Positions 12,943 to 24,714 of a stretch of 64,000 nt of DNA are shown piece by piece. The translations under genes and the position numbers were made by a program. How positions within the stretch are numbered: position 1 is the stretch's first letter; each line of letters opens with the position of its first letter. The notes beneath the pieces were generated by a model. It searched no databases, was not told the origin of the DNA, and saw only the letters and a program-made list of their open reading frames with translations. Source of the DNA: Diprion similis (Eukaryota > Arthropoda > Insecta > Hymenoptera > Diprionidae); assembly GCF_021155765.1 (NCBI RefSeq), contig NC_060106.1, positions 8,625,501 through 8,689,500 on the forward strand. The letters run 5' to 3'.

Positions 12943-14727
12943 CCTTCGTTCGCATCCAAGATCCTAACTTCGTTGAAAGTCTAATTTTTTGCTCAACTCA
13001 CTTTGTTTTTCCCAGCTGATCATTCTCTTTCTCAATTCGATTCGTATGCATCACTGATGGTATATAATGTTATGTAAGTGATATGCAGTTAAGTAGTAGA
13101 TTCTGTCTCGTAGGTTAAAGTTATAATGGAATCCACAGTTTTTTTTTTTAATTCGGAGGTCCACGTACGGTTTGCTGGAAAACAAACACGCAGCCTGTTT
13201 TTAAAAAAACTAGGTATTGGACGGAGAAAATATAAAATTTTGAAATTATTGCGACAAAATAAGAGGATTCAATTATTCACGTACCGTTAACATGCACCAG
13301 TTATTTTTGCCATAGTAAAGTGAAGAGACACAGGGTTTCACGTTCGCAGAATTTTCGTTCCACATTCATTTCGAGCTGATCTAAAGATCAAATTTCGTTC
13401 AAGTCTTGTTAAGGGTCACCTAAGTGTAATCCTCCAGAACCGTCTTAAAGCCAACATTATTTTAGAGTAAGTACTTGGGGAGAAAAGTAATCTATCTATA
13501 CCAATATTGCAAAGGGTAAGATTTGTTTCTATGTTTGTATGTAAGAGGTAATCTCTGAACCTATTAAACCGATTTAAACAATTCTTTCAAGGGTTCAAAA
13601 CAATACGTTTTTGAATTTTATCATAACGTTTACACTTTCCCCAGCTGTGGCCGCAGACTCGGAGAAGTGTGGGAATTGTGAAAAAATTCAGAAATGTATT
13701 GTTTTTAACCCTTGATACAGCCGTACAAGTTTTATGAGGTAACGCGGAGTTTTACGCCTGAAAGAAAATGATAAACCCTCTCGAGGCGATAAAAAGTTGA
13801 ATTTTTCAAGTTCCGTGCCGCAGCTGACGTCTCCAAAAAGTATGAAAAATTTGGTACGCACTGGTATAACTTTGACGAGGAAACGTAATAATCGAAGAAT
13901 GAAAAAACAAAAAATCGACTAATAACAAATGATTCCTTGGCTCTGATGTGTGTTTTCGATGTTTGACTCTTTTCCTTGACTTTCAAGTTTCCCTGAATTT
14001 TTCGGTCAAGTTGGAAAATAGGTCGAGCAGCGAGCAGGGGTCTCAGTCGTGTTAACACTGGTGTATGGTATATTACTCTTACTTGAATGGTTCTTGTAAA
14101 AAAAACTAGAAGCAAAAATCGTAGAGGTGGCTGAATAGGAGAAACAGAAGCCAATTTTCTTGAAAGTCGTGAATGAACCTTCTTCACTTTGATTTGAAGC
14201 CGTTCGTGCACACAAATATGCGATGCGACTACTTTTCCATCTGCACATGATTCGTAGTATTAGGTATGCACAGAGTTGCAAGTTTGGTATGACGAAAAGA
14301 AATGGCCCTTATGGACAGTAGTTTGTTAACAATAATTACTGTCAACTAATAATTTCGCAGCACATGTGCAAAAATCCGCTAAATATCAGTCACGCAGCGT
14401 CAAAGTAAGATAGCACTGACCTGAAATACGAATGACAAATGATGAGATTATCATCGATATCAGCAATTCCGTTCAGTACACCACAAGCTACGGAATCCAT
14501 AATAAAAGTTCGTGTTAAAATATTCACTACAAAATGAAACTAACTTTTTTGTAAAACGCATGAAGAACGCTTTATTTCTCGAAATGTATAACGAACAACC
14601 CGTATATACTGGAAGACGTTTCATACAGTGACGTGGTCAAACCTCTATCACGTCGTTCTATTAAACTTTGCGGGTAAATTTTGTATTCAATAGCTCAGAT
14701 GATTTCAGAATTGGAAATGTACGTTCC
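12943..14727. other. Intergenic region between OR-A and OR-B
   Basis: No gene seen. Around 13490-13540 there is a word series (TATACCAATATTGCAAAGGG, then TTTGTTTCTATGTTTG) resembling the edge of a dispersed insect repeat. A minus-strand frame at 13732-14211 is open but has low-complexity, shadow-like composition and no recognised motif. Confidence 0.4.
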
Positions 14728-14754
14728 CAATTAGTTGAACAGAGTGTGCAATTC
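14728..14754 (+). promoter_or_regulatory. Upstream promoter element of OR-B
   Basis: CAATTAGTTGAACA followed by GAGTGTGCAATTC, 180 bp before the predicted start site. Nearly the same 27 bp stand before OR-D (30382) and OR-G (40891), with weaker copies before OR-A, C and E. The first half holds an ATTA homeodomain core. The binding factor is unknown. Confidence 0.55.
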
Positions 14755-14905
14755 TTGGGTCCATATAACTTTACCCTACCGATACCTGCAATTTTCAGAT
14801 AACTGGTCGCATGATTCAAGATATAAAATTTATGAAACGCAACCCTAACCCTTGCTTCACTCGTCCCCACCCAATTTTTATTCCACACGCTCTGAGTTCC
14901 CTCGG

Positions 14906-14939
14906 TCAGTCGCTGAAGAACCTCAGCCAGAAAAAGATC
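14906..14939 (+). promoter_or_regulatory. Initiator plus DPE core promoter of OR-B
   Basis: TCAGTC (14906-14911, +1 A at 14908) matches the arthropod initiator TCAGTY, and AGATC at 14935-14939 sits exactly at +28 to +32 and fits the downstream promoter element RGWYV. There is no TATA box at -30. The predicted leader is 84 nt. The same arrangement recurs in most other genes of the array. Confidence 0.6.
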
Positions 14940-14991
14940 ATAGCCTTTCAGTCCGTCGGATTTTTAAATAGGGAAATAAGCGAAATAAGAA

Positions 14992-17900
14992 ATGTCGAAC
15001 AGCAGTAGCGTGGTAATAATGCGGGACAATAATAAGTTCAGCGATCAGTTCGTCACTGCGATTCGTGCTTTACGTTGCCTTATGATTTACGTGGGAATTT
15101 GGCCAGAAAAAAAATATGAGAAATTGTACAATTTATTGTGGTACTTCCATACGACAAGTTTATTATTCCTAATCTGCGGTTTAGTGTGTGGCCTCATCAA
15201 AATTAGAGATGATATGGACAAAGTTATTTCCAATTTAAGCGTTACAACTGGAATGATATATGTAATTGGAAAGTGGTTTGCATTTTCTTGGCACAAAGAA
15301 CTGATAAAGAAACTGACGAATTCGATGGATGAAGATTGGATCAGCTTGACGAATAAGAGTTTGATTCATGGGAGCGTACCAGATTCGAAACAAATAATGC
15401 TAAAACGCTACGAAGTCTTGAATATTTACGTTTACACCATCTTCTTTGTGATATTAATTGCTGATATGAATTTCGTCGTCGATTATGTTGCTGCCACAAA
15501 TGATTACGGCAATCATACAGATTTGGATAACCTCTTGCCAGTATCTTACAGCTGGTATCCTCTCGATTATAACCAAGGTTATATCATTCAGGTAATTGCG
15601 AAATGAATATTGTAAATAATCAACTGAGATGAGATTAAATTGAATACGTATGATCATAAAAATCTGGGTCTTGGAAAAACATCTCAAACTTTTGCATTCA
15701 CTGCGGTCACTGCAAGAAGTCAGTTAACCATTTACTCAATCGACAACCAAATTATGATTTGATAAACCACATCTTGATATAAGGAACAGACCTCCAAACT
15801 ACATCGAGTAAGAGAAAATGAAGACGCTAACTGTTAATTTTCATACTGTATTCAAGAGAAAATCCATTCGCATGATTATGTTATTTTTAATCGAACTTTG
15901 GATGATTTAAGTTCTTGGCTGTTGCACAAGTAAGCAGTCTGCTATCCGGATTGGTAGCAAACACTGTGGTCGACGGTTTTTTCTTCATTGCGGTCTTACA
16001 TACCACAGGTCAACTTGAAATTCTCGGGTAGGCACAGATGCGCAACAATGTAGTAGGCGTTTACGGATTAGAAAATACTTTACTCTATTAATAATTCACT
16101 ATGTTTCAGAAATTTCATTCACAAAACGGAATATAATTTATTGGACTCCGAATGCGTTAAGAAAAATGTCAGAGAAATGGCGAAGCGTCACCAGCTGTTA
16201 TTGAGGTGGGTTTTTGCTTTTGTCAATTGATAAACAAAATTCATCAGCAAGGCACGTTGGAAAAACTCTTCTTTAATTCCAGCGTGGCAGCTGACATACA
16301 AGAATGTTACGGTATGATTACGTTTCTGCACGTGACCGTCTCTGTAATCTGTCTGTGTTTTTCTCAGTACACATTTCTTCTGGTAAGTAAGGAACTTTTA
16401 TCCCACGGATACTTTGTAGTAACCAAAGTAAGGAGGCGATCCTGGGCCAAAATTCTGATTCTGATATTATTCGGAAATATCATAGGGTCTACAAAAATCT
16501 CAATATTTCCCAAATTTGAAACCCATAAGCTTAACCGTTTACGAAAAACACGCGGATTCAGTTCTCAATTTATTTTTATCTTCGATTTTTGAAAAAAGTA
16601 TGACTGAAAGTATATATTTTTCCTGAATAAAAAATCTTCATTGTCCCCTCTTTAAAATTCGATAATAGGTTCTTATAGATTCAAGTGGGAACAGATATAT
16701 TACTGTTTAAAAGTCATAGTAGTTTAATGTGCGAATTTTCAAAAACCTGATGTATTATGCATCAAGCAAAAATGGCTGAACGTATGGAACAACACGTCAA
16801 AAGTTTTATATGTCGAGTCAAGAAAACACCCGTAGAAATTATGAGATCTGCCCTAGTGGCTCCGATTTTGGGGATACCATAATATCTTCGTGCATCTTCC
16901 GATACATTAAAACAGCAGTCAAGTTGACAGTTTGAGACCACATCGTCGGCTTACAATTGGCGGAATAGGGTTTATGCATTAACTTGCGCTGCAATAAGTA
17001 GTCTCGGATTTGTACTTGGTCTGAAATCAACATTGGAATAGAAAAAAGTTTGGCTTAGGCTTGTTCGCAGTTTGACCAATTCAAAATTGACGTTTCAGTA
17101 CAGATAGTTTCTCTTCTTCACATTTGTCGTTGTGCATGAATGGCAACAAGTTTGTGAATTTACATTTTTGCAATACAACTCAAGCTCCCTGTAAATGGTA
17201 GCCCATCGAAAGCCAATCGATCGACAATTCCTTACACATCGTTGTAAAATTTTTATTTGCAGACTAGGTTTCCAATTTATGCGAATGTTTATGTATTTTT
17301 AGAAAGGAAGTGTTAAATGTAACATCAAAAATATTTTATGAAAGACGACACTGTTTTAGCAATGATTTTAACGTCATTTGGTGTTGATGAAATCACAATT
17401 TACACTGATAGTGCTGAATTTTATACTAATTGTAAACGATGTGGACTCTGATCGATGTTGCAAATATTTTAAGAATGTACAGCAACGCATGTACATTTCA
17501 AAACTGTAATTCTGTCTGTTGAAGGAATTACAAAAAACGGAAGGAGGTCGAATGCTTGCGCTGAAGTACGGAATCACCAGTATTGCAGGGCTGGAGAATA
17601 TTTTCATCTATTGTTTTGTTGGCGATACTTTGACTAGTGAAGTGAGTATAATAAACTTTGAGGAATCAAAGACTTGATCGAAATCATCGTTCATTTAATA
17701 CTGCGCCAAAAAGAAAAGTTTTCCAACCGAAGATTCAGTAAAAACATGGCTGCGTTAAAAAATTTTGATACTTATGTTTAATGAGTAGAACTATATCCTA
17801 CGGAAATATCATCACTTTCACATGTTCGATTCCGACAAAAACTATGCAAAAGTATACAAGCCTACGGAATTGGTACAAAATTACGTACCTCCTAAGTCAT

Positions 17901-18294
17901 TCCGCGTTTTTAATTGGTGTATGCTTATCATTTTCTAGGGTCTTGCTATCGGAATGAGTATCTACAAATCAGAATGGTACAACGCTGGATCATCTACAAA
18001 TCTCTCGCTGTCAATAATGACGGCTAAAGCATGGAAACCGATAGTTCTCAGCGCCGCCAAAATCTTTCCCCTTACAATGCAAAGTTTTACAGTGGTGAGT
18101 ATGAATATGATTCTCAAATTTTCCGCGATCGAGTTCGTATCAATGTGTGATATGTGCGGAGAGACCAAAGTGATCGATTTTGTTTTTTCCTTACCAATAA
18201 ATGATGTGGTGAAATTTATCGTTACCTACAGATAATTAAAGCAATCGTATCATATCTTTCTGCACTACGAGCATTGGGCGTAGCTGACGTCTAA
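14992..18294 (+). CDS. Odorant receptor OR-B (7tm_6 family), complete, 7 exons
   Basis: Odorant receptor of 415 residues, expected to act with Orco as a ligand-gated cation channel. Coding exons: 14992-15591, 15912-16027, 16110-16205, 16283-16382, 17525-17641, 17939-18094, 18232-18294. All introns are GT-AG and phases equal those of the other array members. Exon 1 has GIWPEKKYEKLYNLLWYF and SYSWYPLDYN just before CAG|GTAATT. Exon 2 encodes VVDGFFFIAVLHTTGQLEIL. Exon 4 holds ADIQECYGMITF. Exon 5 gives ENIFIYCFVGDTL. The C-terminus is SYLSALRALGVADV. The ATG was chosen by alignment with OR-A and OR-C. Intron 4 is the longest (about 1.1 kb). Closest relatives in the window are OR-C and the truncated copy at 22.9 kb. 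Intact, so probably functional. Ligand unknown. Confidence 0.92.
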
Positions 18295-18557
18295 GGATAT
18301 TCGAGGCAACTCGTGAATAGATGACCAAAGTAACGCGATGAGAACATACATTTGTTAGGTAAGTCGTGAAATGCGATACTGAAAATATGCAGTGCACTGT
18401 GATTGTGAATCGCAAAAATGTTGTGTAACGCAGGTGCGGCTTAAGAGCACTTTTACATTCTAGTACTTAATAATGCACTTTTGTAACTTGTGATGACAAA
18501 AAATTGTAAACCGTACTTTTGTTGTATCAAGTATAATGTATTATACTTTTACACATG

Positions 18558-18563
18558 AATAAA
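18558..18563 (+). terminator. Candidate proximal polyadenylation signal of OR-B
   Basis: AATAAA 264 bp after the stop, in ACATGAATAAATG. A second one at 19382-19387 lies in the block conserved after OR-A and OR-C, so either could be used. Confidence 0.35.
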
Positions 18564-19381
18564 TGTATGATGGCTTCCAAGGTTCGCGCAAGGTTTTTTT
18601 TCTGTGAAGATAAATTAACTTTTGATACTCAATTTCATGGGTGAAATCAGACACACATCCAAATTTTTTACAGAAAGATGGTTGACTCTACAGAAATCAG
18701 TTCTACGGGACAAATATTCCACAGAATATGTTCTACAAACTCGTTGCTACAGTAATATTTTCATACAGAATATATTTCTCTCTTCCAACTCATTACCCGT
18801 TCGATACAACATACACTCAACATCTTTGAAAAAACACAAACAATTTCAATTAAATTAGGTTGAACTGAATTAAATTTAATCAAAATATACGATGATTAAG
18901 TCTTTGGTTTTATGATTCGATGATTGCTCTGACTGTGTGTTGGATCCAACACAATTTGGAGAAAAACATTGTAAAGAAAATATTCTTTGGATAAATGTTC
19001 TGCAAAAAAATATTTGCATGGAAACGAGTCTGTCTCAGAACTGATTTCTATAAAATTGAACCGCATTCGTCGTCACCAATAGAGACAGTAATTCATATCA
19101 CACATTTTTCCCGTTTAAAAATTTTATCATGTTGATTCTTATTTAACATTTATCATCCGCTCTAGCACAGATGATTGAAAATGTCTGATACGACACCCGT
19201 CGTCAATAGAACACATTCGTGAGCTGTCGTCGATCACAAGCCTTGAGATGCTTGTATTTAAAAATTTTTCGAATTATTAGTGTAAGCGCCCACATATAGT
19301 ATCTAGAAATGCTTACTGTTAGTGTTAGTATTCAAGTATTAGAATTTATTGTACTATATAATTGTACACACTCAATTAGAG

Positions 19382-19387
19382 AATAAA
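19382..19387 (+). terminator. Candidate distal polyadenylation signal of OR-B
   Basis: AATAAA about 1.09 kb after the OR-B stop. It is embedded in sequence paralogous to that around 12937 (OR-A) and 29140 (OR-C), with a shared downstream ACTTCGTTGTAAGTCAAT-like word. Confidence 0.35.
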
Positions 19388-19969
19388 CATTTGCTCAAAG
19401 ATGTATAAGCATTCGTCCAAATTCAAAGTTATTACTTCGTTGTAAGTCAATTTTTTTATTAGCTGATGTTTTGATTATTCAAATGCTGGATATGCAGGAA
19501 AAGTAGTAAATCGTGTCTTCCAATGGGTTGTTAAGGTCACGAGAAGCTATGTACAATGAACCTTAATTTTTTCCACAGGCACGTGATGTCACTGTCGATT
19601 TTGAATGACGGGATGAACAGTAATATCTGATATTAGTCCGTGTCTAAAAAAAATCGAGCTTAATTCTGGAGTTGCTTCAACAATTAAACCTATATTCTCA
19701 TATATATTTATTTTAGGAGGAAATTGTCAGTAAAAAGAGTTGTACCAACAAGGAAGATCAGTTTGGTATCCCTCTCTGATTTCGTTGGAACTCATGTGTG
19801 TTATAGAATATTGAAAACTAAGAGACACGTATTTTTTTTATCTGCGGAAAAACGATTTAAAAGGGTGAAAACGAACCCTAAAGACGGGCACCCAACGAGG
19901 TGATTCCTTGAATGAATTTGGCAAAATTATTTATTTAACAGCGCACTATAACAGGATACCCGTCAAAGT

Positions 19970-20231
19970 TATCTGGTGTGTACTTTTACCAACTCGATCC
20001 CGACAATAATTAAGCATAAGTATACAAACTCATAGAATTGGTACAAAGATTACATTTCTCCTAAGTCATTACGCTCTTCCAATTGATGTGGGTTTATCTT
20101 CTTCAAGGATTTGGCTATCGGGACGGCTGTCTACAATTCTGAATGGTGCAACTTTATGTCATCTCTAAATCGCTCACTGTCGATAATAACGGCCAATGCA
20201 TGGTAATTGTTCACAGTCAAAATCTTCGTCA
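19970..20231 (+). pseudogene. OR relic: intron 5 and exon 6 only
   Basis: Positions 19970-20107 align with the end of intron 5 of OR-B (shared words such as GAATTGGTACAAA and CTCCTAAGTCATT), followed by a decayed exon 6 at 20108-20231. The exon reads DLAIGTAVYNSEW and then SLSIITANAW before an in-frame TAA at the place where intact genes continue with KPIVLSAAKIF; part of that segment is deleted. No exons 1-5 or 7 are found nearby. Sequence at 19500-19740 matches intergenic DNA at 24040-24210, so this is a remnant of a further gene duplication in the OR-A/B/C set. Confidence 0.75.
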
Positions 20232-20739
20232 GGAGTAAATAAGTAAGTTTATTGTTTTATTCAGACTGACAGTCCGTAGAAATGAGTGTCGAATTGACAT
20301 GGATATAGAAAAATCTATTCTACACTGGAGGAGTTTTTTACTCTACGGCTGCACTTAATCTTGATTTATTGTTTTTCATTTTCTTGTAAGATATAAATTC
20401 GTCTGCTTTTGTATTCGCAACGTTACAAATATTCGAGCGATCTGTCTCAAGATCGGTAGGTTGGGAAATCTATCTATAAGTTGTAAAGTCAGACGTATGA
20501 ACTCGTGTAGAAATTTAACAATGTTTAATCGCGGTTCAAGGTAGAAAAAGCACGATTATGAGGTCATCTTGAGTAAATGTTAATTTCACCTTAGAAAATT
20601 TTCTTTTCATATCCTAGACAGCACAAGACTTGAAGTTAGCAAAAAGATGCTCAAAGAATGCACGTCTAAAATAGTAATAGCGTTTTTGCGGAACACGGAA
20701 CCCGTTTAACACTCAGTGTCCGACATTCGTTGACTTTCT

Positions 20740-21280
20740 TTGGTGTTAATCTCCCAATTCATTTTCTGTCATAGAGCTAGCCCCACTCACTCTCCCTCTT
20801 TGAAGCCGCGTTGCAGTCTTCAGCAGAAGCATAAACTCCGTTATCGTTTACTCGGAGAGGGCGCTCGCACTTCCGGGATGGAGTATATAATAGAGCGCTC
20901 ATTTCAATTCAGGTCAGTTGTTAATCCGCTTTCAGCGGACTCGCTACGGATATACGTTCAGCTATCTATCGCTTGTTACAATATCTCGTAGAGAATTACA
21001 TTAGCAATCTCTTATCGACACACTATCTTGTTCCATTCTCTCAAGACGGGCGGCTAAACGAGCCACAACTAATCATTAGAAACTAAAGAGTCTAAAATCA
21101 CTGTAGGATGAAGAGTCTAAATCTACTAGAAGCTGACCAGTCTACACTTACTCAAAACAGAACATTGGGTTTCACCACGCATTGATAAACTATCACTAAT
21201 CGAATACCATCGCTTTGTGTATCTTTCAGGCTAAACCGTCAACTTCGCAGACTCTCAATTGATTCTTTGCTTGCTATTTA
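20740..21280 (+). other. Possible solo LTR fragment with TATA-initiator promoter
   Basis: A GC-richer stretch whose style resembles an LTR promoter: TATATAA at 20884-20890 and TCAGTT at 20914-20919 (+1 A at 20916, TATA at -32), followed by a 5'-leader-like region without long open frames. No gag or pol sequence lies nearby, and I could not find convincing TG...CA ends or target duplications. The fold-back element begins just downstream. It could instead be the promoter of an unrelated transcript. Confidence 0.3.
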
Positions 21281-21283
21281 TAA

Positions 21284-22280
21284 CACAGGCACACAAAAAA
21301 AAAAAAAGGTCAAGACCCAGAGGGTAGAACCCCCTACCCCCCCGTTTTTGGGTGCGCTGAAACCGAATATGACCATAAAAAAAAAATTCAACTAGCGGTT
21401 TTCCCGCTACCACCCCCTTATGGTGGTTGAAATGTATTTTCTCATACAAAATCGAGTGGGGTGTGTATTCCTATGTTTTCTGGGTCACTGAGAAGGAAGG
21501 AGGCTATCTCACATGATCTCTATTAAAGTGTAGACCCATAGCGCAACTTTGTCACCCCCATACGCCCCCTTATGGGGGTTGAAATATATTTTCTCATACA
21601 AAATCGAGTGGGGTGTGTATTCCTATGTTTTTTGGGTCACTGAGAACGAAGGAGGCTACTTCACATGATCTCGAATAATGGAGACAAGAAATGAAGACAA
21701 CCCTCATTAGGGTTGATGCTGAGGGTAAACGAGGGGATCAGATTCATTTTCGGTGGTCTTCTTCGTTCTCAGTGACCCAGAAAACATAGGAATACACACC
21801 CCACTCGATTTTGTATGAGAAAATATATTTCAACCCCCATAAGGGGGCGTATGGGGGTGACAAAGTTGCGCTATGGGTCTACACTTTAATAGAGATCATG
21901 TGAGATAGCCTCCTTCCTTCTCAGTGACCCAGAAAACATAGGAATACACACCCCACTCGATTTTGTATGAGAAAATACATTTCAACCCCCATAAGGGGGC
22001 GTATGGGGGTGACAAAGTTGCGCTATGGGTCTACACTTTAATAGAGATCATGTGAAATAGCCTCCTTCGTTCTCAGTGACCCAAAAAACATAGGAATACA
22101 CACCCCACTCGATTTTGTATGAGAAAATACATTTCAACCACCATAAGGGGGTGGTAGCGGGAAAACCGCTAGTTGAATTTTTTTTTTATGGTCATATTCG
22201 GTTTCAGCGCACCCAAAAACGGGGGGGTAGGGGGTTCTACCCTCTGGGTCTTGACCTTTTTTTTTTTTTGTGTGCCTGTG
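21284..22280. mobile_element. 997-bp fold-back (inverted-repeat) transposable element
   Basis: The element starts CACAGGCACACAAAA and ends in its inverse TTTTGTGTGCCTGTG, flanked on both sides by TAA (21281-21283 and 22281-22283), a 3-bp target duplication. The outer arms (about 160 bp) are near-identical inverted copies; the same 56-residue frame translates identically from both. Inside are roughly 150-bp repeats (TTGAAATRTATTTTCTCATA to CCCCCTTATGGGGG): one full plus one partial copy in the left arm, two full plus one partial copy in the inverted right arm. About 90 bp of unique sequence forms the loop (about 21677-21767). No transposase is encoded, so it is non-autonomous. CAC ends with a 3-bp duplication would suit a CACTA-like source, but the superfamily is uncertain. 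Confidence 0.85.
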
Positions 22281-22283
22281 TAA

Positions 22284-22910
22284 TTAGTTTCTCCTTGTAC
22301 TACGGGCTACTCTTCCGAGTTTCTAGAAGCTTCGTAACTATTGATCTAATCAACAATGATCACCCACTTTGCCACCTCGCAGATAGACTATCCTTTTAAG
22401 AACTATTTGCTTTTTCTGGATTCTACGTTGTGCTCGATAAACCTTCTTCTTAACAGTTTCTGCATCGAGTCCTGACTTGAATCACCGAATCAGATATTCT
22501 TACGCATTTTAAACAATGCATTTGCCATTTTTTGACACCAAAAAATATCTTAACGTTCAAAAGACATGAACGTTCCAAAAAAATATTCTGATATTTGTGT
22601 GGATGTTATTTCCGGAAAAATTTTTGTTACATGAATTTTCGTTTAGTCGCTATTTCAGTATTTTCGTGTAACTTTTTGTACGCCGTGATGTTAGAATTAG
22701 ATAATTCTCACGGAATTTTAAGTCTGAGAATAAATCCAGGTTTGCTTTTAATTTTTTTTCCTTTCTGTTTGACAGTTTTTGATGATTTTATCAGGTACGC
22801 CCTCTTACCTGGCGAGTTAGTAGGGGTAGCGAGGGTGTTTTCATTGACATTCCCTCCGAAGATGAATTGTCGTTTGATGGTTAGGTCAAATGCATTATTC
22901 ACTGTACGGA
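22284..22910. other. Intergenic sequence, no gene seen
   Basis: AT-rich DNA between the fold-back element and the truncated receptor copy. The open frames here lack any receptor-like or other recognisable motif. The missing 5' part of the following pseudogene was not found here. Confidence 0.4.
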
Positions 22911-23716
22911 CATCACGGGCTTTATCAAAGTTAGCCACGATATGGATAAAGGCATTTCTAATTTGATCGTTACAAGTGGGCTAATACATATATGTCATTG
23001 AAAAGTGGTCTAAATTTTCTTGGCACAAATTAATATTAAGGAAAACGAATAATCCTAAAACACTACCAAGCCTTGAATATTTACGTTTAGACCATATTGT
23101 TTGTGTTAAATATTGCCAATGTGAATTTTTTTGTCAATTTTGTTGCAGTCACAAATCAACACAGCAATCATACAGATTTGGATAACCTCCTAGCAATGTC
23201 TTCCAGCTGGTATCCTCCTGATTATAACCAAGGTTACATCAATCAGGTATTTGTGAAATAAACATTGTAGATAATCAACTGAGATGAAGTCAAATCAATT
23301 ACGTACGGTCATGAAAACCCAGGCTTCGGAAAAATAACTCCAAGTTTTTCCTTAACTATGTTCACTATGAGAGGTTTATTACCGTTTAATCAATCAGCGG
23401 ACTTTCACCGTTAATTATTACGCAGAGAAGGACAGTTTGAGAAACAATATCGTGATATAAGAAACAGACTTCGAAAATATATCGAGTCAAAGAAAATGAA
23501 GACGTGAACTGTTAATCTTCATACTGTATTGAAGAGAAAATCCATTCGCATGATGATGTTATTGTTGATTGATCGTTTCTGGAATTTTGGATGATCTTAG
23601 TTCTTGGCTACCGTTCAAGTAAGCAATATAGTATCCGGATTTGTAGCAAATACTGTGGTTGACGGTTTTATCTTCATTATGGTTCTACACACCGCTAATC
23701 ATCTCGAAATTGTGGG
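22911..23716 (+). pseudogene. Truncated odorant receptor pseudogene (parts of exons 1-2)
   Basis: Exon 1 is present from about the 75th codon only (22911-23246). It resembles OR-B and OR-C (VSHDMDKGISNL, NHTDLDNLL, SSSWYPPDYNQGY) but carries frameshifts, an insertion near 22990 and a deletion of roughly 70 nt near 23050. It keeps the CAG|GTATTT donor. Exon 2 (23601-23716) is fully open (FLATVQVSNIVSGFVANTVV ...) and exactly 116 nt, but its donor is AT instead of GT. Exons 3-7 are absent before the OR-C promoter. Closest to OR-B. Confidence 0.85.
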
Positions 23717-24403
23717 ATAGGCACAGATCAGAGTATTAATAAATGCCTTGTAAAGAGCTGAAAAGTATTTTTATTGTAGGATTGAAGATTCAAATTTATC
23801 TCGCCTTGGAAGTTTTTCATTACCTTATATTTCTGATCTTTTGCTACTCTTAACTTTTTTATCATCAACCTTCCTCCGCAAAATCACGGATCACAGTTAT
23901 AGATAATTGTATGAACTACAAGAATGCTCTTTAGACATTTTTTTTAAACATACAATTACGGACATTAATAAAACAATTATTACACCCTTAATTTCAAGAT
24001 GGCGGCAGAATGACAACACCCCTCCCAGTCACGGAGACTGCACAAATTTTGCACGAACACGTGGTTTCATTGTCGATTCTGAATGGCATTGAACAGCAAA
24101 ATCTCAAATTCATCCGTGATTGAAGAAAGTCGAGATTATTTTAAAGTTGCTTCAACGATTAAACGAATATTCTTAACATAGTTATTTTACGAGAAAAGTG
24201 TCAGTGAGAAAAGTTATTTAGAATTCGTCAATCTGATCTCGTTTGCACGAAGGATGAAATCATACCCTTGATTCGTATGTCTACATGTGGTTTCATGTAG
24301 TGACGTGGTCATTTTTTCATCAAATAATGTTTACTTTGCGAGTCCAGTTTTTTATTTAGTAGCTTATGTAGCCTCAAGCTTGAAACTCTTGAATGCACAT
24401 TCC

Positions 24404-24430
24404 CGATTAGTTGAACAAAGAGTACAATTC
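24404..24430 (+). promoter_or_regulatory. Upstream promoter element of OR-C
   Basis: CGATTAGTTGAACAAAG followed by AGTACAATTC, 228 bp before the predicted start site. The ATTAGTTGAACA half is conserved with OR-B and the second half is weaker than in OR-B, D and G. Confidence 0.45.
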
Positions 24431-24629
24431 AGGCATAAAACTTCACCCTTCTTTTAAACACAATTTCACCACAAAACCACCACCATTGCATCAATCCAGG
24501 TAAAAAATTTATGAAATGCAACCCTAACCCTTCCATCTTTGGAGGGGCTGCGACTCGCCGCTTGCTGACCACGACTGGACTCACTCATACCCATGTAACC
24601 TGTATTTCACACGCTCTGACTTACGTTGG

Positions 24630-24663
24630 CCAGTCGCAGACGAAACTCCGGGAGAGAAGGATC
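24630..24663 (+). promoter_or_regulatory. Initiator plus DPE core promoter of OR-C
   Basis: CCAGTC (24630-24635, +1 A at 24632) and GGATC at 24659-24663, exactly +28 to +32 and a match to RGWYV. No TATA box. Predicted leader of 83 nt before the ATG at 24715. Confidence 0.55.
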
Positions 24664-24714
24664 ACTGCCTTTCGGTCAATCGGGTTTTCAAGAGTGATAT
24701 TAGAGAAATTCGCA

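Noticed and set aside
21255-22399. Small proteins encoded by both arms of the fold-back element
   Set aside because: The identical frames follow from the inverted repeat itself. Their composition is poly-Phe from T-runs and matches no family.
24511-24714. Longer start for OR-C giving a 68-residue N-terminal extension
   Set aside because: The extension spans the shared initiator and DPE, and aligned paralogues have stops or other frames there. It is leader DNA open by chance.
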